Below, in pieces: positions 55,014 through 64,000 of a DNA stretch of 64,000 nt. Under the pieces are notes generated by a model. The model saw only the letters and a list, made by a program, of their open reading frames with translations. It made no database searches and was not told the origin of the DNA. Source of the DNA: Heloderma charlesbogerti (taxonomy: Eukaryota > Chordata > Lepidosauria > Squamata > Helodermatidae). Location of the stretch: positions 310,001 through 374,000 of the forward strand of contig JANEZZ010000407.1 of assembly GCA_026122225.1 (NCBI GenBank), in the 5' to 3' direction. Positions within the stretch are counted from its first letter, which is position 1. Every line of letters begins with the position of its first letter. A program made the translations under genes and the position numbers.

Positions 55014-55472
55014 AGGAGGGAGCAATCCTATGGCCCAAGACAGTCGCTAGACGGCCATAGGATATCTGGTTTTTCGGGAACCGACCTTGGAGCCCGCGCT
55101 CCGAGGTCAGTTCCCAGAGAACTGACCTCCCCCCACTTCCGCGCTGCCTCCGAGGCAGCGCAGAACAGTCCCATGCTCCGCACTCGCAAGAGGAGCACAG
55201 AGCAGCCAAAAGGGTGTTCCTGGAGGGCGTTATGTGGTGGGGAGGGCAGAAGTGCCTGCAGCCTCCTCCCCTGCTCTGCCCTCCTGCGGCTAGATAGCCA
55301 CAATCAGCCAAAAGAGAGCTTCGGCTATTGGGCGGTATAGAAATGAAATGAAATAAATAAATAAATAATAAAAATGCAGGGCAGGAGAAGCGCGGAGAAA
55401 AAAATCCCCTCTGTGCTTCTCCTGCCCTGCATTGGATAAGCGGTCGCCTAGCTGAATAGGATTGTGCCCTAA
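55014..55472. mobile_element. MITE-like foldback element with internal hairpins and an L2-tail insertion
   Basis: Imperfect terminal inverted repeats are seen (GGAGCAATCCTAT at left, complement of ATAGGATTGTGCCC at right). Inside are a 21-nt perfect palindrome (55141-55161), a hairpin around GAGGTCAG/CTGACCTC (55102-55130) and an 18-bp perfect stem (55374-55391 with 55415-55432). An L2 tail (55313-55373) interrupts it. No coding capacity. It is probably a non-autonomous DNA transposon. Confidence 0.6.
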
Positions 55473-55797
55473 GTGTATGAGTTGTCTTGCAGTCCAAATA
55501 GGGCTTTCAACAATTTAAAAACTTCATAAGGATTTTAGAATTTTGCAAACAAAACTTCAAAAACAATTTGAAAACTTTAAGGCAGCACCAACAGCAGAAA
55601 TTGAGAGCAGGGCGGAATCTTACAAACAGAATGCAGAGCAAAGTGAATTAAAATACTAAAAAGCCATATGGAGCATATACGTTTTCACAGCACACCTAAA
55701 ACTGAACAAGGAAAGGGCCAGTCTGGCTTTCCTTCAGGAGAGAGTTGCACTGCTGAGGGGCTGTTGCAGAAGGGCTTATCCCGTGTCCCCAGCCAGT
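55473..55797 (-). mobile_element. Probable L2-type 3' UTR fragment
   Basis: The antisense A-rich sequence and the block ccttcaggagagagttgcac resemble the 3' UTR/coding border of the L2-B element. It may continue the tail at 54944-55003, which would make the MITE an insertion in this LINE. Confidence 0.4.
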
Positions 55798-56003
55798 ACA
55801 GGTCTGGTCACCACACCCAAAAAAAGATACTGTAGAGCTGGAAAACATGCAGAAAAGGGCTACTGAAATGATCAAAGGGCTGGAGCATCTCCCCTGTGAG
55901 AGAAGGTTACAACAGCTGGGTTTGTTTAGCTTCAGAAAAAGGAGGGTAAAGAGAGACATGATAGAGGTCTACAAAATTATGCATGGTGTGGAGAATGTGG
56001 ATA
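55798..56003 (+). mobile_element. L3/CR1-like LINE fragment
   Basis: The frame 55847 onward reads MIKGLEHLPCERRLQQLGLF and DMIEVYKIMHGVENVDRI, close to the copy at 26100. It is cut at 56003 by an antisense CR1 end. Confidence 0.8.
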
Positions 56004-56325
56004 GAATAGTAGGGTTGGAAGGGGCCTACAAGACCATCGAGTCCAACCCCCTGCTCAATGCAGGAATCCAAGTCCGAGCATCCCTGACAGATGGCTGTCC
56101 AGCCTCGTCTTGAATGCCTCCAGTGGGGGAGAGCCCCCACCTTCCTAAGTCATGGGTTCCATTGTCGTATTGCTCTAACAGGAAGTTTCTCCTGATGTTC
56201 AGACACAACCTGAATTCCTGTAACTTGAGCCCATTATTCCATCTCTTGCACTCTGGGATGATCAGGAAGAGGTCCCGGCCTTCCTCTCTGTGGCAACCTT
56301 TCAAGTACTTGAAGAGTGCCATCAA
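56004..56325 (-). mobile_element. CR1 3'-end fragment
   Basis: Antisense CR1 3' UTR and ORF end (gtagggttggaaggggccta to agtacttgaagagtgccatc). It meets a sense CR1 piece at 56326. Confidence 0.85.
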
Positions 56326-57392
56326 AGGCAGAAGTGCTCAATTCCTGCTTTGGCTCAGTCTTCTCCCAAAAGAGGGTCTATGACCCCCTGGCAAAGACGA
56401 AGTATAGGCTGAAGGGGCAGGATTGCAGCTTGAGATCAATAGGCATATGGTCAAGGAACACCTAATGACTTGGAATGAGTTTAAATCTCCAGGGCCAGAT
56501 GAACTGCATCCTAGAGTCATAAAGGAACTGGCAGAAGAGCTCTCAGAACCACTGTCTATTCTCTTTGAGCAATCATGGAGGACAGGGGAAGTACCAGATG
56601 ACTGGAGGAGGGCGAATGTTGTCCCTATCTTCAAAAAGGGCAAAAAGGAGGAAACTGGGAACTACAGACCAATCAGTCTGACATCAATCCCTGGGAAATT
56701 CTGGAGCAGAAGATAAAGCAATTCATCTGTAAGCACCTTGAAAACAATTCCGTGATGACTAGAAGCCAACACAGATTTGTCAAGAACAAATCCTGCTAGA
56801 TGAATCTGATCTCATTTTATGATCAAGTAACCTCCCTTGTGCACTGTGGGAATGCTGCGGACATCATATACCTCGACTTCAGCAAAGCTTTCGACAAAGT
56901 GCCCCGTGATACCCTGATGAGCAAACTAGCTCAAAGTGGGCTACGTGAAACAATGAGCCAACAATATGATGTGGCTGCAAAAAAGGCCAATGCTCTTTTG
57001 GTCTGCATTCATAGAAGCATCGCTTCCAAATCCCGGGAAGTACTAGTTCCCCTCTACTCAGCACTGGTTAGGCCTCATCTGGAGTACTGTGTCCAGTTCT
57101 GGGCACCACACTTTAAGAAGGATGCAGACAAGCTGCAGAGGGTTCAGAGGAGGGCAACAAAGATTATCAGGGAACTGGAAACAAAGCGCTATGAAGAGAG
57201 ACTGAAAGAACTGGGCATGTTTAGCCTGGAGAAGAGAAGACTGAGGGGAGATATGATAGCGCTCTTCAAGTACTTGAAAGGTTGTCACAGAGAAGAAGGC
57301 CAGGATCTCCTCTTGATCATCCCAGAGTGCAGGACACGGAAGAATGGGCTCAAGTTCCAGGAAGCCAGATTCCAGCTGAACATCAGGAAAAC
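56326..57392 (+). mobile_element. CR1 LINE fragment with internal deletion
   Basis: Sense CR1 coding: 56423-56716 (NEFKSPGPDELHPRVIKELA, DWRRANVVPIFKKGKKEETG) and 56800-57480 ([20 protein letters not shown], then directly [14 protein letters not shown]). The part between SGLRETM and the QQYDV block, including the FADD catalytic box, is deleted (about 0.5 kb relative to other copies). The junction at 56943 stays in frame. Confidence 0.85.
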
Positions 57393-58119
57393 CTGTTCAG
57401 ATAGGGCCAGAACCACCATAACATGGCGTCCTCATGTCCCAACCAACAGAGATGGTCCAGAAGGATACCATACTGGATAGTATTGAAAACTGCTGAGAGA
57501 TCCAGGACAATTAACAGGTTTGCACACACTCCATCCATTCCCTGGTGGAAATCAATGTCCAAGGCACCCAGGGCTGGTTTGGTCCCAAACCCAGGCTGGA
57601 AATGGAATGGCTCTAAATAAGACTGCCTAGATCTGACAAGCCACCACCCAGTCTAAGACCTTGCTTAAGAACGGTCCATTAGAGACTCTGTGATAATTTT
57701 CCAGAGCCATAGAATCTAAATTTGGCTTTTTCAGATGTGGTTTCACCACTGCCTCTTTTAAAACCATTGGGACAACCCCACCCCTTCAGTGAGGCATTCA
57801 CCACTTCTGACCTCCGCAGATTCAGTCCAGCCCTGAGCAGATTTCACAAGCCATGGCAGGCAAGGACCCAAAGAGCAGGTGGTAGGTCTCAGCCCCCCAA
57901 GCAGCTGGGCCACATCCTCCCGCTGTACAAGCTGGAAAGTAGCCATAGGAGGACCAGACCCATCGGGGTCTGATTACAACCATCTCCATCAATTCTGTCA
58001 AAACTATGCAATCTAATCCAGAATAGATACAGGTGATTTTATATCCATTCAAAAATCTTGCCCAAGTGAGGAAAACAAAAGGCAGCACAAGCTTGCACAA
58101 AAGCGATGCATGCAGACAA
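57393..58119 (-). mobile_element. L2-type LINE internal fragment
   Basis: Antisense sequence gatggtccagaaggatacca and tgctgagagatccaggacaa corresponds to the L2-B region near 29140-29210. The rest follows the element's pre-RT part. It is heavily decayed. Confidence 0.6.
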
Positions 58120-59094
58120 TTTTTGTTGTTTATTCGGTCAGTCGCTTCCGACTCTTTGTGACTTCATGGACCAGCCCACGCCAGAGCTTCCTGTCAGCCG
58201 TCACCACCCCCAGCTCCCCCAAGGTCGAGTCTGTCACCTCCAGAATATCATCCATCCATCTTGCCCTTGGTCGGCCCCTCTTCCTTTTGCCTTCCACTTT
58301 CCTAGCCTCAGCATCTTCTCCAGGGTATCCTGTCTTCTCATGATGTGGCCAAAGTACTTCAGTTTTGCCTTTAATATCCTTCCCTCCGGTGAGCCGTCTG
58401 GCTTTATTTCCTGGAGGATGGACTGGTTTGATCTTCTTGCAGTCCAAGGCACTCTCAGAATTTTCCTCCAGCACCACAGTTCAAAAGCATCAATCTCCCT
58501 TTGCTCAGCCTTCCTTATGGTCCAGCTCTCTCAGCCATAGGTTACTATGGGGAATACCATTGCTTTAACTATGTGGACCTTTGTTCTCAGCGTGATGTCT
58601 CTGCTCTTCACTATTTTATCAAGATTTGTCATTGCTCTCCTCCCAAGAAGTAAACGTCTTCTGATTTCCTGGCTGCAGTCAGTGTCTGCAGTAATCTTTG
58701 CGCCTAGAAAGACAAAGTCTGTCACTGCCTCCACGTTTTCTCCTTCTATTTGCCAGTTATCAGTCAAGCTAGTTGCCATAATTTTGGTTTTTTTGAGGTT
58801 TAACTGCAACCCAGCTTTTACACTTTCTTCTTTCACCTTCGTCATGAGGTTCCTCAGCTCCTCCTCGCTTTCAGCCATCAAAGTGGTATCATCTGCATAC
58901 TGGAGATTGTTAATGTTTCTTCCAGCGATTTTAACTCCAGCTTTGGCTTCATCAAGCCCAGCACGTCGCATGATGTGTTCTGCGTACAGGTTGAATAGGT
59001 AGGGTGAGAGTATACAACCCTGCCGTACTCCTTTCCCAATCTTAAACCAGTCCGTTCTGTGGTCTGTGCTTACCATTGCTACTTGGACGCAGAC
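58120..59094 (-). mobile_element. RTE-clade LINE, second subfamily, 1 kb with RT
   Basis: The 3' end (ttattcggtcagtcgcttcc, ctttgtgacttcatggacca) is at left. The frame 59190-58531 has GKGVRQGCILSPYLFNLYAE, YADDTTLMAESEEELRNLM and IRRRLLLGRRAMTNLDKI. The same lineage as 2986-3747, distinct from BovB. The endonuclease is absent. Confidence 0.88.
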
Positions 59095-60705
59095 AGTAAG
59101 AGATGCAAAAAAGCATTTTGAAGAACATATCACTAACAACATCAAGGCCAACAATAGAATCCCAGAATAGTAGGGTTGGAAGGGGCCCACAAGGCCATCG
59201 AGTCCAACCCCCTGCTCAATGCAGGAATGCCAGTCAGAGCATCCCTGACAGATGGGTGTCCAGCCTCCTCTCGAATGCCTCCGGTGTGGGAGAGCCCACC
59301 ACCTCCCTAGGTCATGGGTTCCATTGTCATATTGCTCTAACAGTCAGGAAGTTTCTCCTGATGTTCAGCTGGAATCTGGCTTCCTGGAACTTGAGCCTAT
59401 TATTCCATGTCCTGCACTCTGGGATGATGCAGAAGAGATCCTGGCCTTCCTCTCTGTGACAACCTTTCAAGTACTTGAAGAGCGCTATCCTATCTCCCCT
59501 CAGTCTTCTCAAGGCTAAACATGCCCAGTTCTTTCAGTCTCTCTTCATAGGGCTTTGGTTCCAGTCCCCTGATCATCTTTGTTGTCCTCCTCGAAACTCT
59601 CTCCAGTTTGTCTGCAACCTTCTTAAAATGTAGTGCCCAGAACTGGACACAGTACTCCAGATGAGGCCTAACCAGTGCTGAGTAGAGGGGAACTAGTATT
59701 TCCCGGGATTTGGAAGCTATGCTTCTGTTAATGCATCCCAAAATGGCATTGGCCTTTTTTGCAGCCACATCACATTGTTGGCTCATATTCAGCTTGTGAT
59801 CGACAACAATTCCAAGATCCTTCTCGCTCATAGTGTTGTTGAACCACGTATCCCCCATCTTGTAACTGTGCATTTGGTTTCTTTTTCCTAAGTGCAGAAC
59901 TTGGCATTTATCCCTATTAAATGTTATTCTGTTGTTTTCTGCCCAGCGCTCCAGCCTATCAAGATCACTTTGAATTCTCTTTCTGTCTTCCATGGTATTA
60001 GCTATCCCGCCCAATTTTGTGTCATCTGCAAATTTGATCAGCATTCCCTGCACCTCCTCCTCCAAGTCATTAATACAAACATTGAAGAGCCCTGGGCCCA
60101 GGACTGAGCCCTGCGCTACCCCACTTGTTACCTCTCCCCAGTTGGAGAAAGTCTTATTGATAAGCACTCTTTGAGTCCAATTCTGTAGCCAACTGTGGAT
60201 CCACCGGATCGTTGTTTCATCTAGCCCACTTTGAGCTAGTTTGCTCATCAGGATATCATGGGGCATTTTGTCGAAAGCTTTGCTGAAGTCGAGGTATATG
60301 ATGTCTACAGCATTCCCATGGTCCACAAGGGAGGTTACTTGATCAAAAAATAAGATCAGATTCGTCTGGCAGGATTTGTTCTTGACAAATCCATGTTGGC
60401 TTCGAGTCATCACTGCATTCTTTTCAAGGTGCTTACGGATGATGTATAAAGAATTTTCTAAATATATCAGAAGCAGGAAACCAGCTATGAGGGCAGTTGG
60501 ACTGTTGGATGATAATGGAGTTAAAGGAGCGCTAAAGGAGGACAAGGAGACTGTGGAGAAGCTGAATTAATTATTTTAATCGGTCTTCACCGCAGAAGAT
60601 GTAGGACAGATACCTGAGACAAATAGTGATGACAAAAGAAGTTCTCGACCTTATTTATAAACTGAAAGCAAATAAATCACTGGGCCCAGATATTATCCAT
60701 CCTAG
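59095..60705 (+). mobile_element. L3/CR1-like LINE fragment split by a CR1
   Basis: The two blocks, 59095-59153 (RDAKKHFEEHITNNIKANNR) and 60441-60705 (YKEFSKYIRSRKPAMRAVGL, then VFTAEDVGQIPETNSDD), join in order and belong to the region between endonuclease and RT. The intervening antisense CR1 is 59154-60440. Confidence 0.75.
59154..60440 (-). mobile_element. CR1 LINE, 1.29 kb, RT to 3' end
   Basis: The antisense frame 60545-59490 encodes RT ([41 protein letters not shown]) and the post-RT domain ([20 protein letters not shown]). The CR1 3' UTR is at left. It is inserted in an L3-like LINE. Confidence 0.9.
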
Positions 60706-63699
60706 AGTTGTCCCATTCGCTTCATGAACTGCCTGAAGGACGTAGGGCCCTTGTGGGCAGGTTCACCCGCCGTTCCCTATCCGAATCCGAATCTTCCGGA
60801 GGGATTTCTGTGGTAAATCTGCTTCCACCCTGCACCCTGAGCATTGCAATAGTTTCAGAAGCTTGTTCAATTCTCTTCAACAGGAGGCCGGTCTCCAATG
60901 TCGTTGGCCCCTGTGTCACTGGGGCCTCAGGGCTTTAAACAGTTTTGATGCACTGCAATGGGAGCTGCACCCCTCCCTTGCTTCTGTCAAAGGCTGTCTC
61001 GATTTTCCGGCAAAAGGCTCCGCCAGCCGCGACACAGACCTCTGGCTGCAGCGGCCCGGCCAGGCCAGTTGCCCCACAGCCCGCAGCGCGCTCCCGTGCA
61101 GGCAGAGGCAGCTGTGGCCCGTGGTGTGCAGGCGCCATGTTGGGCCTCCTGCCTCCGTGCTGGCTCCCCTGCGGCAGTGGAGGGCGGACTGCAGGCTGCC
61201 AGGGCTTCTGGCTTCACCTGGCTGGAGATGAGTCTTTGGCAGGCCTCGGGATGTGGCCCACATGAGCAGTGGGCGCGGGCTGGGAAGGGCCCCTGTGGGT
61301 GCTTCGGGTGCAGAGCAAGTCAGCCACAGGCCTGCCGCAGGGACAGAGCTCAGCCGCCGCCGCCGCCACCGCATCGGAATGGCAAAGAAAGAGCGATCAG
61401 GCTTTGGACGGCGGCAGAGGCCAGAGGGAGGGGGCCGACAGGAAACAGGGGCGGGAAGGAGCCCAGCCCTCTTTCATTCAGCAAATTTGGGAAGAAAACA
61501 CACTCAGCCCATGTAGTCACTGATGCACATAACCTAGAAAACACCCCCCAGCCCCTGTGTTCAATCAGCTGAAGATCACCAGGAAGCCTGGAGGAACAGG
61601 GGCTTGTTCATGGGCAAGCCGGCTGGTCCAGCTGCAGCCACCAGCAGCCAAGCTGGAGCTGTCAGCTTCACCTTGCCCAATACAAACAGCAGCAGCAGTG
61701 AAGCCTAAACTTTGGGGTGAGATGGGGGGTGGTCCCTGGCAGGGCTGGAGGGATAGAAGTGAACAAGAAGAGGGGGAAGCCACCCAGAAACAAAGGTGTG
61801 GCCAGCACTGTTTCCACCTGGCCTATTTCAGACAGCAATGACCTTTGCATGGCAGGGTGCTTTCCGTGGTGGCACCGCCACACTGTGGAGCAGATGCCCA
61901 AAGGCAGGTGCCCTGCCCCGCCCTGCTCATTGCTGGAATTCCACTGGAGCATGGATCCCCTTTTAATGTTTTGCAGTCTAAGCTAGGCTGGCATGTGCCC
62001 TACTGGACAAAGAATAGTCCTCTGCCTGAAGGGCTCTCAGGGACAGTCCTCTGTCTGAAGGCGTCCTCTGCTTGAAGAGCAGTCTGGCCAAAACCCCTCT
62101 GGCCTGGAACTGCTTTGTTTTACCTCTCTGTCCCATGGCCCGCGCCAGCGGGGCTCAGCAGTGGAAACCAGCATCCTTCTTAGCCACAGAGCAAGTTGGC
62201 TGTTTTGAAGGATTTTCCTTTGCAGTCATGATAAATAGAGCAAACGTCGCCATCCGTGTGCAGCTGCTGTGGAAATGTTTGCTCATGGATGGCACAGCCA
62301 GCTTTGCTCTGATTTCGGAGACTGCAGAAGCAGAAGCTCTTTCCTTTTCTGGTTCAGCATTTGCCTTGGTGCACGACAAGAGGGAATCTTCCTTCGGAGG
62401 CTGGGGAGCCATGGCCGGGACAGGCCGGGTGGCCTCCCTGGGAGCAGATTTCCTGGCTCTGCTGGAGCAGCAGCGACTCAAGGCCCCAGCTCTCTTTGGG
62501 GGCTTCTCCACAGGGTCAGGAGACCCCAGGCGCACTGAAGCCTTCACACAGCACTCTCCTGCATTTCTGTGGAGGGGTGCACATGTCAAGGATTTAGCCA
62601 GATTTGCCACGGGGGGGGGGATGTTCCACCTGCAGTGAGAATAAGGTGACAGATGGGGGAGGAAAAATCCAAAATCCAGTTAGGCAAATAACTGATGGAG
62701 AAGCTTCCCTGCTGCGGCTTCTACATCACAACCCTGGATAAGGAGCTTGGGAAACGGTGCCATGATCATTTCCTTAGGCCCAGCCACGGGGACTTCGGTC
62801 GTTCGGGCAGAGGCTGTAGTGCAGTGTTAGCATCGCTGCTATGCACACAGAAGCCTCCCCACTACCCCCCCGCATGGCAGCCTCCATTAAAAGGGGTCTA
62901 ATCACAGAGGCAGGCTGTGCGTGGCCTCTCCACCCAAGAGCTGCCGGGGGAGGGGGGGCTGCCACGTGGAGAGATGGGCCTGGGCTCAGGAGCCAAAGGC
63001 CTGATTCTGTGAGAGGAGTTGCTGCTTGTGCCCATAATGCCTCCCTCCCCCCACCCAGGGCAGCGCCAGAATGTGCCTGCTCCTCCTCCTCCTGGGTAAG
63101 CTGAAGCAGGAGAGCCAGAGGAGTGTGTGTGTGTGTGGGGGGTCAGGCCTGTGTCCCCCTTGTGCCCAGCCAGCTGTCCCTCAAAGTACCCAGGCTGCTG
63201 CCTGCTGTTCTGCCTGGGAGTAGGCAGGACCATTGGGGGGGCGGGGGGCTCTCCTCCCGCTGAGGCTGTGTGCGGAGTGGCTGCAGCACATCCAGCTCTT
63301 GGATGAGCTGGGGCAGCCTCTCCTTGCCCTCAGGTTGCCCTCCTTTTGCCCGGGGAGGGGATGCTCACCTCTCCACTGCTGCATCCCCCTCCAGCAGGCC
63401 CAGGACCCAGCACACCGGCCTGAGAGTGGTTCTTCTCTGTGGGAGGAGTGTCTTTGCAGCGGTGCCAGAACTTCACCCTGGGCCACGAGTCAGGTGGGGC
63501 AAAGCTGTTGGGAGGCTTCCAGCGGGTGGTTGGCCAGTGAAGCCCAGCCCGGAGCAGGAAGGCGCCTTCCTTCACATATTCCATGGCTAACAAAAGGCTC
63601 TGGACACCAACCTGTGTCTGAAGAAACGCATGACGGAAGCGCAGCCCTGCGGGGCGGGCGGTGGCTGAGCTACACATCCTTAGGAAATAACTAAGCTTG
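60706..63699. other. GC-rich, mostly repeat-free stretch, no gene recognised
   Basis: Contains several open frames on both strands: minus 60722-60919 (LLKRIEQASETIAMLRVQGG, EDSDSDRERR), plus 60958-61572 and minus 62155-62610. It also has a G-run at 62614-62624, a CCG repeat near 61350-61370 and a GT run near 63123-63137. I see no splice-supported exon of a known gene. The neighbour expected from mammalian synteny (BDH1) is not evident. Confidence 0.4.
62155..62610 (-). CDS. 151-codon open frame, unknown, low support
   Basis: The frame is basic, serine-rich and cysteine-containing (SRCCSSRARKSAPREATRPV, AEPEKERASASAVSEIRAKL). It lies in GC-rich sequence where long frames arise easily. The opposite strand is open over the same interval (62072-62638), so at most one can be real. 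No recognised domain, no splice sites checked by homology. Confidence 0.15.
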   Translation of the reverse strand: MANLAKSLTCAPLHRNAGECCVKASVRLGSPDPVEKPPKRAGALSRCCSSRARKSAPREATRPVPAMAPQPPKEDSLLSCTKANAEPEKERASASAVSEIRAKLAVPSMSKHFHSSCTRMATFALFIMTAKENPSKQPTCSVAKKDAGFHC

Positions 63700-63709
63700 A
63701 ATCATAGAA

Positions 63710-64000
63710 TAGTAGGTTGGAAGGGGCCTACAAGACCATCGAGTCCAACCCCCTGCTCAATGCAGGAATCCAAGTCAGAGCATCCCTGACAGATGGCTGT
63801 CCAGCCTTGTCTTGAAGGCCTCCAGTGTGGGAGAGCCCACCACCTCCCCAGGTCATTGGTTCCATTGTCGTATTGCTCTAACAGTCAGGAAGTTTTTCCT
63901 GATGTTCAGCCGGAATCTGGCTTCCTGTCACTTGAGCCCATTATTCCATGTCCTGCACTCTGGGATGACCGAGAAGAAATCCTGGCCTTCCTCTCGGTGA
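63710..64000 (-). mobile_element. CR1 LINE 3' end, cut by window edge
   Basis: Antisense CR1 3' UTR beginning at a reduced ATCATAGAATAG end and running to the ORF end (tgtcctgcactctgggatga). It continues beyond the window. Confidence 0.88.

Noticed and set aside
62072..62638. 188-codon plus-strand frame as a gene
   Set aside because: The opposite strand is open over the same bases, there is no recognised domain, and it ends in a G-run.
60706..64000. BDH1 exons (expected neighbour of DLG1 in mammals)
   Set aside because: No frame shows short-chain dehydrogenase motifs; the distance may simply be larger than the window.
1..64000. CRISPR arrays, operons or prophage
   Set aside because: Repeats are dispersed LINE/SINE copies, not regularly spaced direct repeats; splice sites, SINEs and CpG islands show a vertebrate genome.

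Overview
The window looks like a stretch of a squamate reptile (lizard or snake) nuclear genome. The host signal is a SINE at about 52.07-52.40 kb whose body and BovB-like tail match the Sauria SINE family. It sits among many CR1, L2 and RTE-BovB LINE copies, a combination typical of squamates. There is no operon structure, and almost every long open frame is transposon or endogenous-retrovirus coding sequence.

The only host gene I can recognise is DLG1 (SAP97, a MAGUK scaffold protein), on the minus strand. Its first three coding exons are at 46233-46251, 45660-45791 and 41865-42031, with matching splice phases and consensus splice sites. Together they encode about 106 N-terminal residues, including the L27 domain. 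A very GC-rich CpG-island promoter covers about 45.25-47.12 kb. Later DLG1 exons were not found and should lie beyond the left edge, so positions 1-41864 are probably DLG1 intron 3.

From 1 to 16.6 kb is a dense nest of insertions. A CR1 copy holds an L2 (itself carrying a solo LTR). The same CR1 also holds a gammaretrovirus-like provirus (7716-16500), whose 5' LTR is split by a second CR1. From 16.6 to 18.8 kb is an unassigned LINE that begins with a 98-bp near-perfect palindrome. From 19.7 to 25.1 kb is a second degraded provirus cut twice by BovB, each time with clear target-site duplications. From 26.7 to 34.0 kb lie six in-order pieces of one hAT transposase, separated by LINE insertions and one unclassified 2.7-kb block. 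From 35 to 41.4 kb are a foldback element, a tRNA-derived SINE, L2 and L3/CR1-like pieces.

Right of DLG1, a 3.2-kb full-length BovB (47165-50384) with a 12-bp target duplication abuts the CpG island and is the best preserved element in the window. From 50.4 to 60.7 kb are unassigned sequence and nested L2, SINE, CR1, RTE and MITE copies. From 60.7 to 63.7 kb is a GC-rich, largely repeat-free stretch with open frames but no gene I recognise. The window ends in another CR1.

All family names come from reading conserved motifs and element ends by eye; no database search was run. Junctions are exact where a target duplication is quoted and otherwise approximate to about 10-30 bp.
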